Shown: positions 44,373-55,141, counted from the first letter of the stretch. The stretch is 64,000 nt of DNA from Cyprinodon diabolis (GCA_030533445.1 CM060081.1:795815-859814), one strand, 5' to 3'. Program-made: numbers and translations. The notes: a model not told the origin generated them from the letters alone.

Positions 44373-44558
44373 GGATCCAGTCTAAGTAGACCGCGTCCTT
44401 GGAGGATCCAGTCTAAGTAGACCGCGTCCTTGGAGGATCCAGTCTAAGTAGACCGCGTCCTTGGAGGATCCAGTCTAAGTAGACCGCGTCCTTGGAGGAT
44501 CCAGTCTAAGTAGACCGCGTCCTTGGAGGATCCAGTCTAAGTAGACCGCGTCCTTGGA
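44373..44558 (+). repeat. 31-bp minisatellite, 6 units
   Basis: Six near-perfect copies of a 31-bp unit, GGATCCAGTCTAAGTAGACC plus GCGTCCTTGGA, start at 44373, 44404, 44435, 44466, 44497 and 44528. A decayed seventh begins GGATGCAG at 44559. They lie just inside the right terminus of the middle-layer element. Confidence 0.93.
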
Positions 44559-44955
44559 GGATGCAGCCCAGGATTTCGAACAGAGCCCCATTCTTGTTGT
44601 TTTTGAGCGCGGGTGAAAAACTCAGAGCGGAATCACTGTTGGTTTTTGGGTCGTGTAGTTTTTTTGACTCGCATTATAGTGTAGGCTTAAAGGAAAAAAA
44701 CTACAAAATGGCGCCGCGCCAGTATTGGATTTTTTTTCTTTCTATTTTATTTTATTTTATTTTATGGCATCGATCCTAGTTTTTTTTTTAGTTATTATCG
44801 GTTTGCTCCCGCTCCCGTCTGCTCCCGTTAATGTTTAATCCTGTACCGTCCCAATCACGTGATCGTTACTAATACTGACTCCCATCCCACGGGAATCCCA
44901 CGGGAATCCCGTGACCCATGGGATTCCCGAAAAAATGTCAGTCTCTAATGAGTAG

Positions 44956-45607
44956 AAAGGAGATGGCGGGACTGGCGCTTATCACCACTTTGCTTTGCGT
45001 TGGGTCCCGGGAGTCCAGGGCTGTAGTTAGAATCTATGTTGAAGTGAGAAAGTCCTCCTGAAAACATGGTCTGTGCAGTCAGTTCATCCAGATTACCATC
45101 CTGCCTTCAAAGATTATTTCTCTGTGGGAGCCGCTCAGACCCCCACATACCGGCGCTGCGCTGTCACTGGGAATCCCCAGCAGCAGCTGCCTCAGGCCCG
45201 CTCGCCTCTTGGGGGTTTTCCCCTCCTGTTGGTGGCGGCTGGAAGTAGATGTTAGCGTTTTTCAGGTCTGTGCTACAAACTGCAGGCAGCAGGATAATAA
45301 AAGCCAACATATTCTGCCGGCAGGTTTCTACATTTGAAGTTAATTTAGGCGTTAATAAACTGTTTGAGAGGAGTGATCATAGCGCTCTGCATCAGCAGTG
45401 CTGCGTCTGACTCCCTGCCAGCTCCCAGATCAGCTTCTCTCATTGGTGTATGAGGCGCGTCCAGCAGCTAATGTTAAATTGCGTTTGCAGCTCGTTCCGC
45501 GCGTCAGATGCTCAAATAGGGCACGCCAAGACTGCCACTATTTGCATCTAATTATGACATTAAGATTGAAATTCACGCGCTAAAAGTGAGCGTTTTTCCG
45601 CAAATTC
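44956..45607. other. Unassigned DNA with one exon-like frame
   Basis: At 45079 a possible splice acceptor (CTGTGCAG) precedes a frame to a TAG at 45253 reading SVHPDYHPAFKDYFSVGAAQ and on. GC-rich and free of repeats, it could be a terminal exon, but the polypyrimidine tract is weak and I do not recognise the peptide. No gene is called. Confidence 0.3.
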
Positions 45608-46720
45608 GCCGACTGGGGTTCAAGGAGACAGAAGCAGACATAGAAAAAGAAGCATAGATACAAAAGGCAACTGTCAACCAGCTCCACAGGCGGCCCCGTC
45701 CAGGAAACACACAGCCAGGCAGACGAGCTCCGAGCCAGCTCCAATGTCAGAGGATGAAGACAGGGTTCGTACGGGTGCTGGAAATCCTTGAAAATGCTTG
45801 AATTTTGACGTTGTGTTTTCAAGGTTTGAAAAGTGCTTATATTTTGGATGAAATGCTTGAAAATGCTTAAAATTGTAACTATTTCTTTTGCAACAAATCC
45901 CTATCTAACTGAATCGTGTGTTTATTAAATGGAGAAATAAAATGTCGGAGAGCCCGAAAATGAAACCTGCTCGCTTATGTGTGACTGCGACCTGCCAGTC
46001 TATTTCCATGTGTGAGTCCGCCCCCATGAAACCACTACTGCACCATGCCAGGAAGTTGTCGTTTCAATGAACGTTGGCTGGAAGATGAAAAATAGAAATT
46101 ATGGATTAAACGGGGACAAACCCCACGAGTTGCCTCTTGTAAAGTCTGCAAAAAAGATGTGCAGCTTTTCGCAATGGGCGAGTCTGCGCTGTTGAGTCGC
46201 ATGAAGGTTAAGTCAGAGACTTTTAAGTAAGCCAACTGAAGTAGCCTAGTACAAGTTAACGTTAGCGCCTATTTGTTTACGCTAGTAACTGTGACTGAGA
46301 GTACGGTGTGATAATGTAATGTTAGTATTGCAGTGTTTCCTTCTTTCACGCTACCGCCTCGCCAACGGTAGCGTGAAACGGAAGTTTTAATTCATTGCCA
46401 GGCCCAGACCTTAAAACAGCATTGATAACTCTACGGCTGATAATGCTGAATTGCGACACCCTCTGGTTGGTTATATTACTACGCCATGGCAGAGGAGTAA
46501 TCCCCCCCCCCCCCGCCCGGCAGTCATCCGCGCAAAACTGGTTCCGGCCGACAACTGGTGGTGGTGTAAGGTGCTGGAAAAAGTTTTGAAATTGATCTTG
46601 AAAGTGCTTGAAAAGTGCTTGATTTTGACTTTGGAAAAGGTGTACGAACCCTGTGAAGAGAGCACATCCAGTTAGTCACAGTGAGAGAAACAGGACTACA
46701 CTGAAAAACATAGTATCCTA
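45608..46720 (-). mobile_element. L2 LINE 3' end fragment split by another element
   Basis: Subfamily-b L2 sequence at 45608-45760 (GACTGGGGTTCAAGGAGACA to GAGGATGAAGA) resumes at 46654-46710 (TGAAGAGAGCACATCCAGTT). The intact equivalent at 27516-27560 reads straight through, which fixes the insertion point of the intervening element. Confidence 0.87.
45755..46659. mobile_element. CAGGGTTCGTAC element with 6-bp duplication
   Basis: An 893-bp insert (45761-46653) with termini CAGGGTTCGTACGGGTGCTG and AAAAGGTGTACGAACCCTG. Subterminal inverted blocks TTGAAAAGTGCTT and AAAGTGCTTGAAAAGTGCTT are present. The hexamer tgaaga is duplicated exactly (45755-45760, 46654-46659). Around 46043 a broken frame MPGSCRFNERWLEDEK (then TAG), continuing in frame TPRVASCKVCKKDVQLFAMG, looks like a cysteine/histidine zinc-finger start of a transposase. 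It is a deletion derivative of an autonomous element. Confidence 0.85.
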
Positions 46721-47605
46721 TCATCGGCTCTCAGTTCTCTTTTTTACGTTCCAATGGAGTTCTTTGGATAAACATATTTTGAGGAGCTTTAAAGTATTGT
46801 CTTTCTATAAGTCCGGGTTTAATAAAGCTTGGAATACCAATATGCTCAAGCCTTAGCTAAGTATCCGTAGCTTTATGTAAAAACCTAAAGTTATGACAGG
46901 ACGTTAGGAAAAAGATGCAGTGCTTGTGGAATATTTGACACCTTGTGTGTGAGGAAGCAAAGAGGTGTTGGAATGATTGTAATTATGTGAAGGAAGGAAG
47001 AGCTGTTCCTGTTCTTTTAGTCTGCACCAGTGATCAGTCTGAAAATTCATTTTCCTTTGGAGGCGTTAATTAATAAGCATCTAGAGTGAATCCCCTGCTG
47101 TCAGGCAGATCCTGCTGTGAGGCATCTTGTGAAACTCATTCTTTGGCTTCCTTTTTAAAGTCAGGTTGTGCAGCAGCCTGGCATAATGAGGTTTTAGCTC
47201 GTTGCTCATATTCAATCATCATCTGATAGAATCTGGTTTATGCAGAACTTTGTTTTTGCTTGGTTTAAAAACCAGACTTGATTAAAAATCAAGTAGTTTC
47301 TATGAAAGCTTTTCACATCCTCTGATTTCATATTTAGTGATTATTTAACACCAGATTAACTCTTTTGTTGTATATACCGTTTTTTTTTTCGTTAAAAATG
47401 ATATGAAAATACATTCTAACCAATTATACAGGCTGACAGTTATCTGGAGTTGCTACATGAACGCAACAGTGGGGTGGCAGAGGGTGGCAGTGTTTTGTAA
47501 AGCCTTACTGTGGCTGGGTTCATCTTTCTATCACAACAGAGAAGAAATGACAAGGATGGTAAAAATGTAGAGCTGCTGCCCAGAACAGAGAGGATCAAAA
47601 GTCAG
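46721..47605. other. Unassigned intergenic DNA
   Basis: AT-rich; no gene or classifiable repeat. Confidence 0.4.
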
Positions 47606-47615
47606 ACTAGTTTGC

Positions 47616-48130
47616 AGACATTTGAGGCGGAGTTATGATACCAAATTTCAAATAATGGTGGTCAACGCAGCCGAGGCATCAAAGAAGTACAGAAAAAAAA
47701 AGACGTACAGTGTCAGAAGGTGGCGCATTCAAAAAGCCCGGAAAAATCAAACAGCAAAAGAAAAGGTGAGAGTAGGAGTCACAGCGAGCAAGCGAAGCAG
47801 CAAGCCAATGAAAGCAGTAAGGCAGCGAGGCAATGAGGCATCAAGCAAATGAAGCAGCGAAGCAGCGGATGTCTGTGAGGAAAAGCGTCATGCAGGTTTT
47901 TCAGAGTTAAGATTTCATTCGAGTTGAAGTGTTGCAGGATTTCAGTTTAAAATGTTTTACATTTATAGTTTAATTGCACAAATATTTCAATGCACTATTA
48001 ATATCAATGAAAGTGTTAGCAGTTCAATATAAAATAGCTTCTTAAAATAATCTTTTTGTTTTATTCCTAAAAACTGGTCCTGGAAGAGGGGGGTCATCTT
48101 ATGTTCAGGGTCGTCTGTATCCGGGTCAGT
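47616..48130 (+). pseudogene. pogo-like transposase N-terminus remnant
   Basis: RRSYDTKFQIMVVNAAEASK then YSVRRWRIQKARKN matches the helix-turn-helix DNA-binding start of pogo-type DDE transposases, with an internal deletion where the second helix is expected and purine slippage (AGAAAAAAAAAGACG). The frame dissolves into short serine/alanine repeats from AAGCGAAGCAGCAAGC. TGGAAGAGGGGGGTCATCTT further right may be part of the same element. No catalytic domain is left. Confidence 0.6.
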
Positions 48131-48827
48131 ACCAGACACCCCAAGCATCCTGGAAGTTCTGGGAGTCTCCCTGATATAGATAGTTGTTCATTGATGCCTG
48201 CGAGTCGATAAATTATCCCGGTTTTTAGACTATGGGAGGTGGAGTTTTTAATGACAGTGAGAGCGAGCGGCAGTCCAATAATTCATGCATCATGTGCGGA
48301 TTAGAATTACTGCGATTGCTCAGACAACAATAGTGAGTGGGGTGTGAGGAGGAGGTTGCTGGTGAAACCTGTGCAGCGTTTCTGTCCAAAGCGATGCTCT
48401 GATCAACCAGCGTTCCAGGCGACTGGTTGATCAGAGAGCTGATTGGATCAGTCCGATTAGTTTCTCTGGTTCCTCTCTGGCAGTCGCCTAGTTACCACTC
48501 AAAGCTGTGCATCCTGGGAAACGGCAGAGGTTCAATCCTCCAGTAAAAGAACAAAATATAGGACTGATTTTACAGCAGAATATACTAAAGTATATCCACG
48601 TCTAGTGAAGGGGAGGAACAGTGGCGGATCTAGACCAAATGTACCAGGGGGCCATGAAGGGGCCAGCAGGTTCTCATGGGGGCCCAGAAAAGCATGAAAT
48701 AAAAAAACAGGACAAGGGATTCAAATATATTAAGAGAGCTGCATGAAGGGACATTTCTTTTTAATTAGGTTCAATAAAAATTCCATTTCTTATGAGGTCA
48801 ATATACATTTATATTTAGGAATTTTAC
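48131..48827. other. Unassigned intergenic DNA
   Basis: No supported feature. The GATCTAGACC block near 48628 is not part of a recognised repeat. Confidence 0.35.
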
Positions 48828-49030
48828 AAATTTTTACGGAAGAGGATTAGGGTCACTGAAAAAAAAAAGTTAACTGATTTTTTAAATCTTATTTCAGTAT
48901 AGTATGAAAAAAAGTCAGAATTCTGACTTTAATCTCAGAATTCTGAGAAAAAAGTTAAACTGAAATAAAATTTAAAAATCAGTTAACTTTTTTTTTTTTC
49001 AGTGGCCCTAATCCTCTTCCGTATATTTTT
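48828..49030. mobile_element. EcoRI-palindrome fold-back element, copy 6 (shortest)
   Basis: TACGGAAGAGGATTAGGGTC (48835) to GGCCCTAATCCTCTTCCGTA (49024 by the last A). Only two GAATTC units are present. Flanks aaattttt and atattttt match at 7 of 8. About 190 bp, one hairpin. The inner left arm reads TTTCAGTATAGTATG while the right arm reads AAGTTAAACTGAAATAAAAT, so the innermost arms are from different subtypes. Confidence 0.87.
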
Positions 49031-49540
49031 GACTTAATATTTAATTGTTAAAACAACAGTTTCCTATAAAATTTGCATCTTTTTGTATTTGTTGTGGGAA
49101 AAATATCATTTACCAGATTAAAACTGGGATCCCATCTCAATCCCACTGAAGCCATCACCTTATTGTTTTTGAATAATTAGTAAATCAGAATTTGTAAAGA
49201 AAAAAAAATGAAGCACATCCAAAGGACCAATCAGTAACCATGTCTGTTCCAGCACAGATCATCGTTAGAATTTCTTTGAAGTATTATGTCTTCAGTACAG
49301 GGGCCAGGATATGATCTACAGGGGCACTGGCCCCCGTTGGCCCATGTCTAGAACCAGCCATAATGAGGAATGATGACACCGTGGTGAGGGGGGGGGATAA
49401 GCATCCCCCTTAAATGAGTTTTTGGAACTTGGGATATCTGCAGTCCAGCATTTGTTTTTTGTAGAAATCTTCGCATCCAGTTGCAAAAAACTGAACTTTT
49501 CAATCTTGTATTTGGTGTTTTCTAACATTGGAAGGTAAAC
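49031..49540. other. Unassigned intergenic DNA
   Basis: AT-rich with a G-run near 49388-49395. No feature recognised. It is the left host flank of the Ty3/gypsy element. Confidence 0.4.
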
Positions 49541-49545
49541 AATGG

Positions 49546-50189
49546 TGTTGGGCTCATTGGATTGTGTGCTGAGCTGCGTTAGGGTTTTTTCTTACCTTTT
49601 CCTCCTTAGACTCCAGTCCTGACGAGCCTCCAGCTGGTTCCAATTGGACGCAATCAGGGAGCAGTATTTAGAGGAGTGGATTCCCTGGGACGGACGCCAG
49701 TCGGTTAAAGTTACACACAGTGGTAACCTACCTGCTAGCTCTCCTAAGACTGAACCGATAGTTTAGACTTAAGCTTACCTCCATGTCCTCCTTCTCTCTC
49801 CTAGAAGCCTTGCTGTTTCCAAGCCGGTCCTCCTCTCAGTCCTCCTGGATCCTTCCCTCGACTGCTCACCTGCCTGTCCACCCTCTGGAGCTCTCAAGTC
49901 GAAGCCCCCCATCTCTGTCTAAGACTCAATTCCAGTGGGCTCTTCCAACCTCCCCTCCAGCTGCACCGCTCTCCAAGAGCTGTAAGAAATCAGCATCTTC
50001 TCTAAATAACTCAGATCCTCCTGTCAGCATCTAACTTATATCTCTCTCCGTGCAGTTCCTGAAGAAGCCGCTGTTATCCGAACCATCACGCCAGGCTGAA
50101 CTCTATTCTGTAAAACTTTTCAATAAACAATCTAACTGCTCCACAACTCGCATTGTGTCTGCGCCAGAGTCGACTTTTGAATCATGTCA
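49546..50189 (+). repeat. 5' LTR of the Ty3/gypsy element
   Basis: Begins TGTTGGGCTCATTGG and ends GAATCATGTCA. A polyadenylation signal AATAAA is at 50122-50127; GCAGTATTTAGAGG near 49662-49674 could be a TATA-like site. The last six bases, ATGTCA, are the first two codons of Gag. No obvious tRNA-complementary primer site follows the end, where the sequence is GAACCGACTGGCC. Confidence 0.93.
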
Positions 50190-51164
50190 GAACCGACTGG
50201 CCAGCATGACTCTGCAGCACAACTACGAACCGCTTTATCCGAACAAGGAGTTCTCCTTGGCCGTCATGATTCGGCTATCTCAACAATAGCTCAACAACAA
50301 ACCTCAATCATGCAAAATCTTAGCCAGTTGTCACTCCAAGTACAGGAACTTAGCTCCAAGTTGCCGTCTCCTCCTCCTCCTCCTAGACTTAACCTATCTG
50401 CTGGTTCTGCTGCCTCTTCCAGGTCTCCCATCTCCAGAGACGTTGTTTTGCCCACTCCTGAGCCATTCGCCGGCGACCTGAACAAAAGCAAGGGATTCTT
50501 GCTACAGTGCTCCCTAGTGTTCGGGCGGTCCCCGCAGTCATTTCCGGATGACGCCAGCAGGATCTCTTACGTCATTGGCTTGCTCAGAGACAAGGCTTTA
50601 AGGTGGGCTGAAGCAATTATTGATGATTCAAACATTTATGAGTACACCTTTGGAGAATTTCTAGATTTATTTAAACAGACATTTTGCTTACATGTTGGAG
50701 AGGAAGAAGCAGCAAAAAGATTGTGGACTCTAAAACAAGGAAGCAAGTCAGCAGCAGAATTGGCAATTGAATTTCGTACTCTTGCAGCAGAATCCGGTTG
50801 GAACGAGGCAGCCCTCAAGGGGGCGTTCCAACATTCTCTCAGTGAAAGGCTAAAAGATGAATTGGCCTGCCGAGAGGAACCAGAAACCCTGGACCAGTTA
50901 ATTAATCTCACCATCCGGATTGACAATAGGCTCAGAGAAAGAAACCGTCAGCGAAATGTAGCAACTTCACACCATGCCTATGCTATGACGCCTGAGCCTC
51001 AGCCTCGCCCCCCGTCTCCCGAACCCATGCAGATCGGTAGAGCTCGGCTCTCAGCTGAGGAACGCCAACGGCGGTTGTCATCTGGCTGTTGTCTGTATTG
51101 TGGTCACCCTGGTCATTTGATTTCCACCTGTCTGGTTCGCCCAAAAGCCTTTGCCCGTCAGTAA
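50184..51164 (+). CDS. gag: Gag polyprotein
   Basis: 326 residues, starting ATGTCAGAACCG inside the 5' LTR with A at -3. Residues about 10-60 are glutamine/serine/leucine-rich and likely helical; 60-70 are proline-rich; about 85-240 form the retrotransposon Gag domain ([54 protein letters not shown]). A single CCHC zinc knuckle, [14 protein letters not shown], lies at 303-316. Gag assembles the cytoplasmic particle and packages RNA. The same domain family gave rise to the mammalian PEG10/RTL proteins. It is intact and ends at TAA 51162-51164 inside the frameshift hairpin loop. Confidence 0.95.
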   Translation: MSEPTGQHDSAAQLRTALSEQGVLLGRHDSAISTIAQQQTSIMQNLSQLSLQVQELSSKLPSPPPPPRLNLSAGSAASSRSPISRDVVLPTPEPFAGDLNKSKGFLLQCSLVFGRSPQSFPDDASRISYVIGLLRDKALRWAEAIIDDSNIYEYTFGEFLDLFKQTFCLHVGEEEAAKRLWTLKQGSKSAAELAIEFRTLAAESGWNEAALKGAFQHSLSERLKDELACREEPETLDQLINLTIRIDNRLRERNRQRNVATSHHAYAMTPEPQPRPPSPEPMQIGRARLSAEERQRRLSSGCCLYCGHPGHLISTCLVRPKAFARQ

Positions 51165-54100
51165 ATCTGGGGGTGCTGACGGGCAAAACCACGATTCAAG
51201 ACAACCTCCGCCTAACTATTCATTCGTCCATCTGCTTTGATCGTAAAAACCTCCCTGTGCTCTCCCTGGTGGATTGTGGTTCTGAACAGAATCTTATAAG
51301 CCCGGATCTTGTTCACCAATACAAGATTCCAGTTCAAAGACTCCCTACTCCAATTTTTGTGTCTGCCTTAGATGGTAGCGCTCTCAAGACCATTACTCAT
51401 CAGACTGTCCCCCTTCAGTTTTTGTCTCTAGGCAACCATAACGAACAAATATCATTTCTAGTTTTTCCCACCAAGAACTCCCCAGTGGTTTTGGGCTACC
51501 CCTGGTTAATTAAACACAACCCCCAAATTAACTGGTCTCTTTCCCGCATTGAGTCCTGGAGCCCTGAGTGCTCTAATTGCTGCCTCCGCTCAGCTCTCCC
51601 CCCTCAGAGCTCCATGTCCAATCCTCAGCAACCTCTAGCAGACCTCTCTAAGGTTCCACCTGATTATCACGATTTACAACGCGTCTTCAGTAAGGATTTA
51701 GCCCTCTCCTTGCCTCCTCATCGGCCCTATGATTGTCCCATCAATCTTCTTCCAGGCGCCCCACTTCCCTCTGGCCGATTATACAACTTGTCTAGACCTG
51801 AACGTCAGGCCATGGAGAACTATATAAACAGTTCTCTCGAAGCAGGTATCATCCGCCCCTCTTCTTCTCCAGTTGGGGCCGGTTTCTTCTTTGTCGAGAA
51901 GAAGGACAAAACCCTCCGCCCATGTATGGATTATCGGGACCTAAATAAGATCACGGTCAAGAACAAATACTCTTTTCCGCTCATATCAGCTGCTTTTGAA
52001 CCCGTCAGCCAGGCCACCGTTTTCTCCAAGCTCGACCTCCGAAACGCCTACCACCTGGTTCGTATTCGGGAGGGGGATGAGTGGAAAACTGCTTTCAAGA
52101 CTCACATTGGTCATTTCGAATATCTGGTCATGCCTTTTGGCCTTTCTAATGCCCCAGCAGTTTTTCAGGCTCTCATAAACGATGTTCTGAGAGACTTTCT
52201 AAATGTCTTTGTTTTTGTTTACATTGACGATATCCTGATCTTTTCCAGAGATCTGGAGGAACATAAGGTCCACGTAAGAAAGGTGCTCCACCGTCTGCTA
52301 GAAAATCGCCTGTATGTCAAAGCTGAAAAGTGCGAATTTCATGTTTCTTCAATCACTTTCCTTGGTTTTGTTTTTGAGGGTGGACAGGTGAAGACGGACC
52401 CAGCCAAGATCAAGGCAGTGTTGGACTGGCCAACCCCAGAGACCAGGAAACAGCTCCAGCAGTTTCTTGGGTTTGCCAACTTCTACAGGAGGTTCATAAG
52501 AAACTTCAGTGTCATTGCCGCTCCTCTCTCTGCCTTAACATCCACCAAAAGACCTTTCATCTGGACCCCTGAAGCTCAGAAGGCTTTCTCCGAGCTGAAG
52601 ACCCTATTCTCAAAGGCTCCCATCCTCATCCATCCTGATCCCACGGCTCAATTCATCATGGAGGTGGATGCGTCAGATACCGGTGTTGGGGCTGTACTCT
52701 CCCAGCGGTCCCCAGCAGACAGTAAGCTCCACCCATGTGCCTTCTTTTCAAAGAGGTTCTCCCCTTCTGAGAGAAATTATAATATTGGGGACAGAGAGCT
52801 CCTAGCCATCAAGCTCTCACTGGAAGAGTGGAGGCACTGGCTCGAGGGCTCAGAACTCCCAGTGGTGGTTTGGACTGACCATAAAAATCTGTCCTACCTC
52901 CAAAATGCCAAGAGACTGAACTCCCGGCAATCCCGCTGGACCTTGTTCTTCTCTAGATTTAATCTAAACATCACTTATCGTCCTGGCTCCCGTAACATAA
53001 AGCCGGATGCCTTGTCCAGACAGTTTGCCTCTGATGACGTCTCCAAAACCCCTGAGCCGATCCTTCCGCCATCCTGTGTGGTTGGGGGGCTTTCCTGGAA
53101 CTTGGAGAAGGCCATTGAAGCAGCCTTGAAGGCCGATCCCGATCCAGGGGGGGGACCTCCCAACCGCCTTTATGTTCCGGCTAAGACCCGTTCACAGGCC
53201 ATTCAATGGGCACATTCTTCACGGTTCTCCTGCCACCCAGGGACAAGCCGTACTATTGGTTTGCTCCGCCGCTATTTCTGGTGGCCTTCTCTCAACAAAG
53301 ATGTGTTGGAGTTTGTCTCAGCCTGCTCGACATGTGCTCGTGGAAAGAACCTTCACCGCCCTCCAGCTGGTCTCCTGCAACCTCTCTCTGTCCCTAGCCG
53401 GCCTTGGTCGCATATTGCCCTAGATTTTGTCACTGGCCTCCCTGTCTCTAAAAATAAGACGGCTATACTGACAATCATCGACAGGTTTTCCAAAGCCTGC
53501 CACTTAATCCCTCTTAGCAAGCTTCCATCTGCTGCTGCCACTGCTCGCCTCTTGTTTTCTCATGTATTCAAACTTCACGGCATCCCCTTGGAAATTCTTT
53601 CAGACCGGGGTCCTCAATTTGTTTCTCGGGCCTGGAGAGACTTTTACTCTATCTTGGGAGCCAAACCCCGCCTCACTTCAGGGTTTCATCCCCAGACCAA
53701 TGGGCAATGTGAGAGACTGAACCAGGAACTGGAAAACGCACTTCGTTGCGTCTGTGCCAACCACCCCTCCTCCTGGTGTACACATTTACCGTGGGTTGAG
53801 TATGCCCATAATTCTCACATCTCTACTGCCTCTGGGTTGTCCCCTTTTGAAGCCTCTCTTGGCTATCAGCCATCCCTCATCCCCTCTTCTTTTCCAGACG
53901 CCGTCATCCCCTCTGTGAAGGACCACATGGAGGCTTGCCGCCGGATCTGGGACCAGACCAGGGCAGCCCTGAACCGAACTGCTGCCCTCAACAAGAAGAT
54001 CGCTGACCGCAAGCGTGTCCCTGCTCCAGTGTATTCCCCTGGACAACAGGTTTGGCTCTCATCAAAGAACTTCCCTCTTAAGGGGTGCTCCCGTAAACTG

Positions 54101-54484
54101 TCTCCTAGGTTTTTGGGCCCTTTCCCTGTCCAAGCTGTCATCAGTCCTACCACTGTCCGCCTGAGGCTCCCTTCTCACCTTCGGGTCCATCCCGTTTTTC
54201 ATGTTTCCCAAGTCAAGCCTGTGTCTTTCAGCCCGTTGTGCCCTCCGTCCAGACCCCCTCCACCCGCCCGGATCGTTGACGGCCACCCCGTCTTCATTGT
54301 GCGCCGCATTGTGGATGTCCGCCCCCGGGGTCGGGGTTGCCAGTATCTGGTTGATTGGGAGGGTTATGGTCCGGAGCAGCGGTCCTGGGTTCCGCGCTCC
54401 TTCATTCTGGATCCCACGCTCATCTCTGACTTTGAGCGCCGTTCGGCGTCTTCTTCTACTCGTCCGCCGGGTGGCGTCCCTTGA
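51089..54484 (+). CDS. pol: Pol polyprotein: protease, RT, RNase H, integrase, chromodomain
   Basis: The frame is open from upstream of 51089 and is probably entered by -1 frameshift at 51140, not at its ATG. In the 1131-residue frame: protease near 57-75 with VDCG at 61-64 in place of the usual D(S/T)G; reverse transcriptase about 230-430 (YIDD 378-381); RNase H about 515-645 ([26 protein letters not shown]); integrase zinc site with H709/H716 and C746/C749; catalytic D779, D839, E875 (35 residues between the last two); chromodomain about 1065-1118 ([27 protein letters not shown]). It makes and integrates the DNA copy. No stop or shift is seen. Cys in the protease active-site triplet is the main oddity. 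Confidence 0.95.
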   Translation: MSVLWSPWSFDFHLSGSPKSLCPSVNLGVLTGKTTIQDNLRLTIHSSICFDRKNLPVLSLVDCGSEQNLISPDLVHQYKIPVQRLPTPIFVSALDGSALKTITHQTVPLQFLSLGNHNEQISFLVFPTKNSPVVLGYPWLIKHNPQINWSLSRIESWSPECSNCCLRSALPPQSSMSNPQQPLADLSKVPPDYHDLQRVFSKDLALSLPPHRPYDCPINLLPGAPLPSGRLYNLSRPERQAMENYINSSLEAGIIRPSSSPVGAGFFFVEKKDKTLRPCMDYRDLNKITVKNKYSFPLISAAFEPVSQATVFSKLDLRNAYHLVRIREGDEWKTAFKTHIGHFEYLVMPFGLSNAPAVFQALINDVLRDFLNVFVFVYIDDILIFSRDLEEHKVHVRKVLHRLLENRLYVKAEKCEFHVSSITFLGFVFEGGQVKTDPAKIKAVLDWPTPETRKQLQQFLGFANFYRRFIRNFSVIAAPLSALTSTKRPFIWTPEAQKAFSELKTLFSKAPILIHPDPTAQFIMEVDASDTGVGAVLSQRSPADSKLHPCAFFSKRFSPSERNYNIGDRELLAIKLSLEEWRHWLEGSELPVVVWTDHKNLSYLQNAKRLNSRQSRWTLFFSRFNLNITYRPGSRNIKPDALSRQFASDDVSKTPEPILPPSCVVGGLSWNLEKAIEAALKADPDPGGGPPNRLYVPAKTRSQAIQWAHSSRFSCHPGTSRTIGLLRRYFWWPSLNKDVLEFVSACSTCARGKNLHRPPAGLLQPLSVPSRPWSHIALDFVTGLPVSKNKTAILTIIDRFSKACHLIPLSKLPSAAATARLLFSHVFKLHGIPLEILSDRGPQFVSRAWRDFYSILGAKPRLTSGFHPQTNGQCERLNQELENALRCVCANHPSSWCTHLPWVEYAHNSHISTASGLSPFEASLGYQPSLIPSSFPDAVIPSVKDHMEACRRIWDQTRAALNRTAALNKKIADRKRVPAPVYSPGQQVWLSSKNFPLKGCSRKLSPRFLGPFPVQAVISPTTVRLRLPSHLRVHPVFHVSQVKPVSFSPLCPPSRPPPPARIVDGHPVFIVRRIVDVRPRGRGCQYLVDWEGYGPEQRSWVPRSFILDPTLISDFERRSASSSTRPPGGVP
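51140..51187 (+). promoter_or_regulatory. Programmed -1 frameshift signal between gag and pol
   Basis: The heptamer CCCAAAA (51140-51146) sits in the correct phase, C CCA AAA in the gag frame. It is followed by a perfect inverted repeat TTTGCCCGTCAG (51150-51161) and CTGACGGGCAAA (51176-51187), separated by a 14-base loop that contains the gag stop. If the first A/T pairs open, the spacer is 6 nt. This matches the X XXY YYZ plus stem-loop rule and moves ribosomes into the pol frame. Confidence 0.85.
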
Positions 54485-54497
54485 GGGTGGGGGGTAC
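54485..54497 (+). promoter_or_regulatory. Polypurine-tract-like sequence
   Basis: GGGTGGGGGGTAC directly before the 3' LTR, downstream of the pol stop. It is mostly purine and in the right place to prime plus-strand synthesis, though interrupted by T. Confidence 0.6.
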
Positions 54498-55141
54498 TGT
54501 TGGGCTCACTGGATTGTGTGCTGAGCTGCGTTAGGGTTTTTTCTTACCTTTTCCTCCTTAGACTCCAGTCCTGACGAGCCTCCAGCTGGTTCCAATTGGA
54601 CGCAATCAGGGAGCAGTATTTAGAGGAGTGGATTCCCTGGGACGGACGCCAGTCGGTTAAAGTTACACACAGTGGTAACCTACCTGCTAGCTCTCCTAAG
54701 ACTGAACCGATAGTTTAGACTGAAGCTTACCTCCATGTCCTCCTTCTCTCTCCTAGAAGCCTTGCTGTTTCCAAGCCGGTCCTCCTCTCAGTCCTCCTGG
54801 ATCCTTCCCTCGACTGCTCACCTGCCTGTCCACCCTCTGGAGCTCTCAAGTCGAAGCCCCCCATCTCTGTCTAAGACTCAATTCCAGTGGGCTCTTCCAA
54901 CCTCCCCTCCAGCTGCACCGCTCTCCAAGAGCTGTAAGAAATCAGCATCTTCTCTAAATAACTCAGATCCTCCTGTCAGCATCTAACTTATATCTCTCTC
55001 CGTGCAGTTCCTGAAGAAGCCGCTGTTATCCGAACCATCACGCCAGGCTGAACTCTATTCTGTAAAACTTTTCAATAAACAATCTAACTGCTCCACAACT
55101 CGCATTGTGTCTGCGCCAGAGTCGACTTTTGAATCATGTCA
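54498..55141 (+). repeat. 3' LTR of the Ty3/gypsy element
   Basis: Same 644-bp length as the 5' LTR, TGTTGGGCTCACTGG to GAATCATGTCA. AATAAA at 55074-55079. The 83-codon frame starting MSSFSLLEALLF occurs in both LTRs and is not considered a gene. Confidence 0.93.

Larger units (their letters stand above)
43201..44591. mobile_element. GCTCTGTTCGAAA element, middle layer of the nest
   Basis: Inverted termini GCTCTGTTCGAAA (43206) and TTTCGAACAGAGC (to 44586), flanked by cccat on both sides (43201-43205, 44587-44591). Its interior holds the LINE 3' fragment (43803-44060) and the 31-bp tandem repeat (44373-44558). Superfamily unknown; a 5-bp duplication is unusual for hAT. Confidence 0.75.
43011..44955. 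mobile_element. hAT-like non-autonomous element, outer layer of a nest
   Basis: Termini TAGAGACTGACATGGGAGTG (43019) and AATGTCAGTCTCTA (to 44947). Flanks atgagcag (43011-43018) and atgagtag (44948-44955) match at 7 of 8. Subterminal zones are rich in CTCCCGCTCCC and GGGAATCCC repeats. No transposase frame is visible. A second element (43206-44586) is inserted near its left end. Confidence 0.82.

Noticed and set aside
45066..45255. Annotated host exon
   Set aside because: A weak acceptor and an unknown peptide are not enough for a gene call; reported only as a lead.
49783..50034. 83-codon frame starting MSSFSLLEALLF
   Set aside because: Lies wholly in the LTR and is repeated in the other LTR (54735-54986). 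Serine/proline-rich, without a domain or separate promoter evidence.
52975..54286. Minus-strand frames of 62-95 codons
   Set aside because: Shadows of the pol gene.
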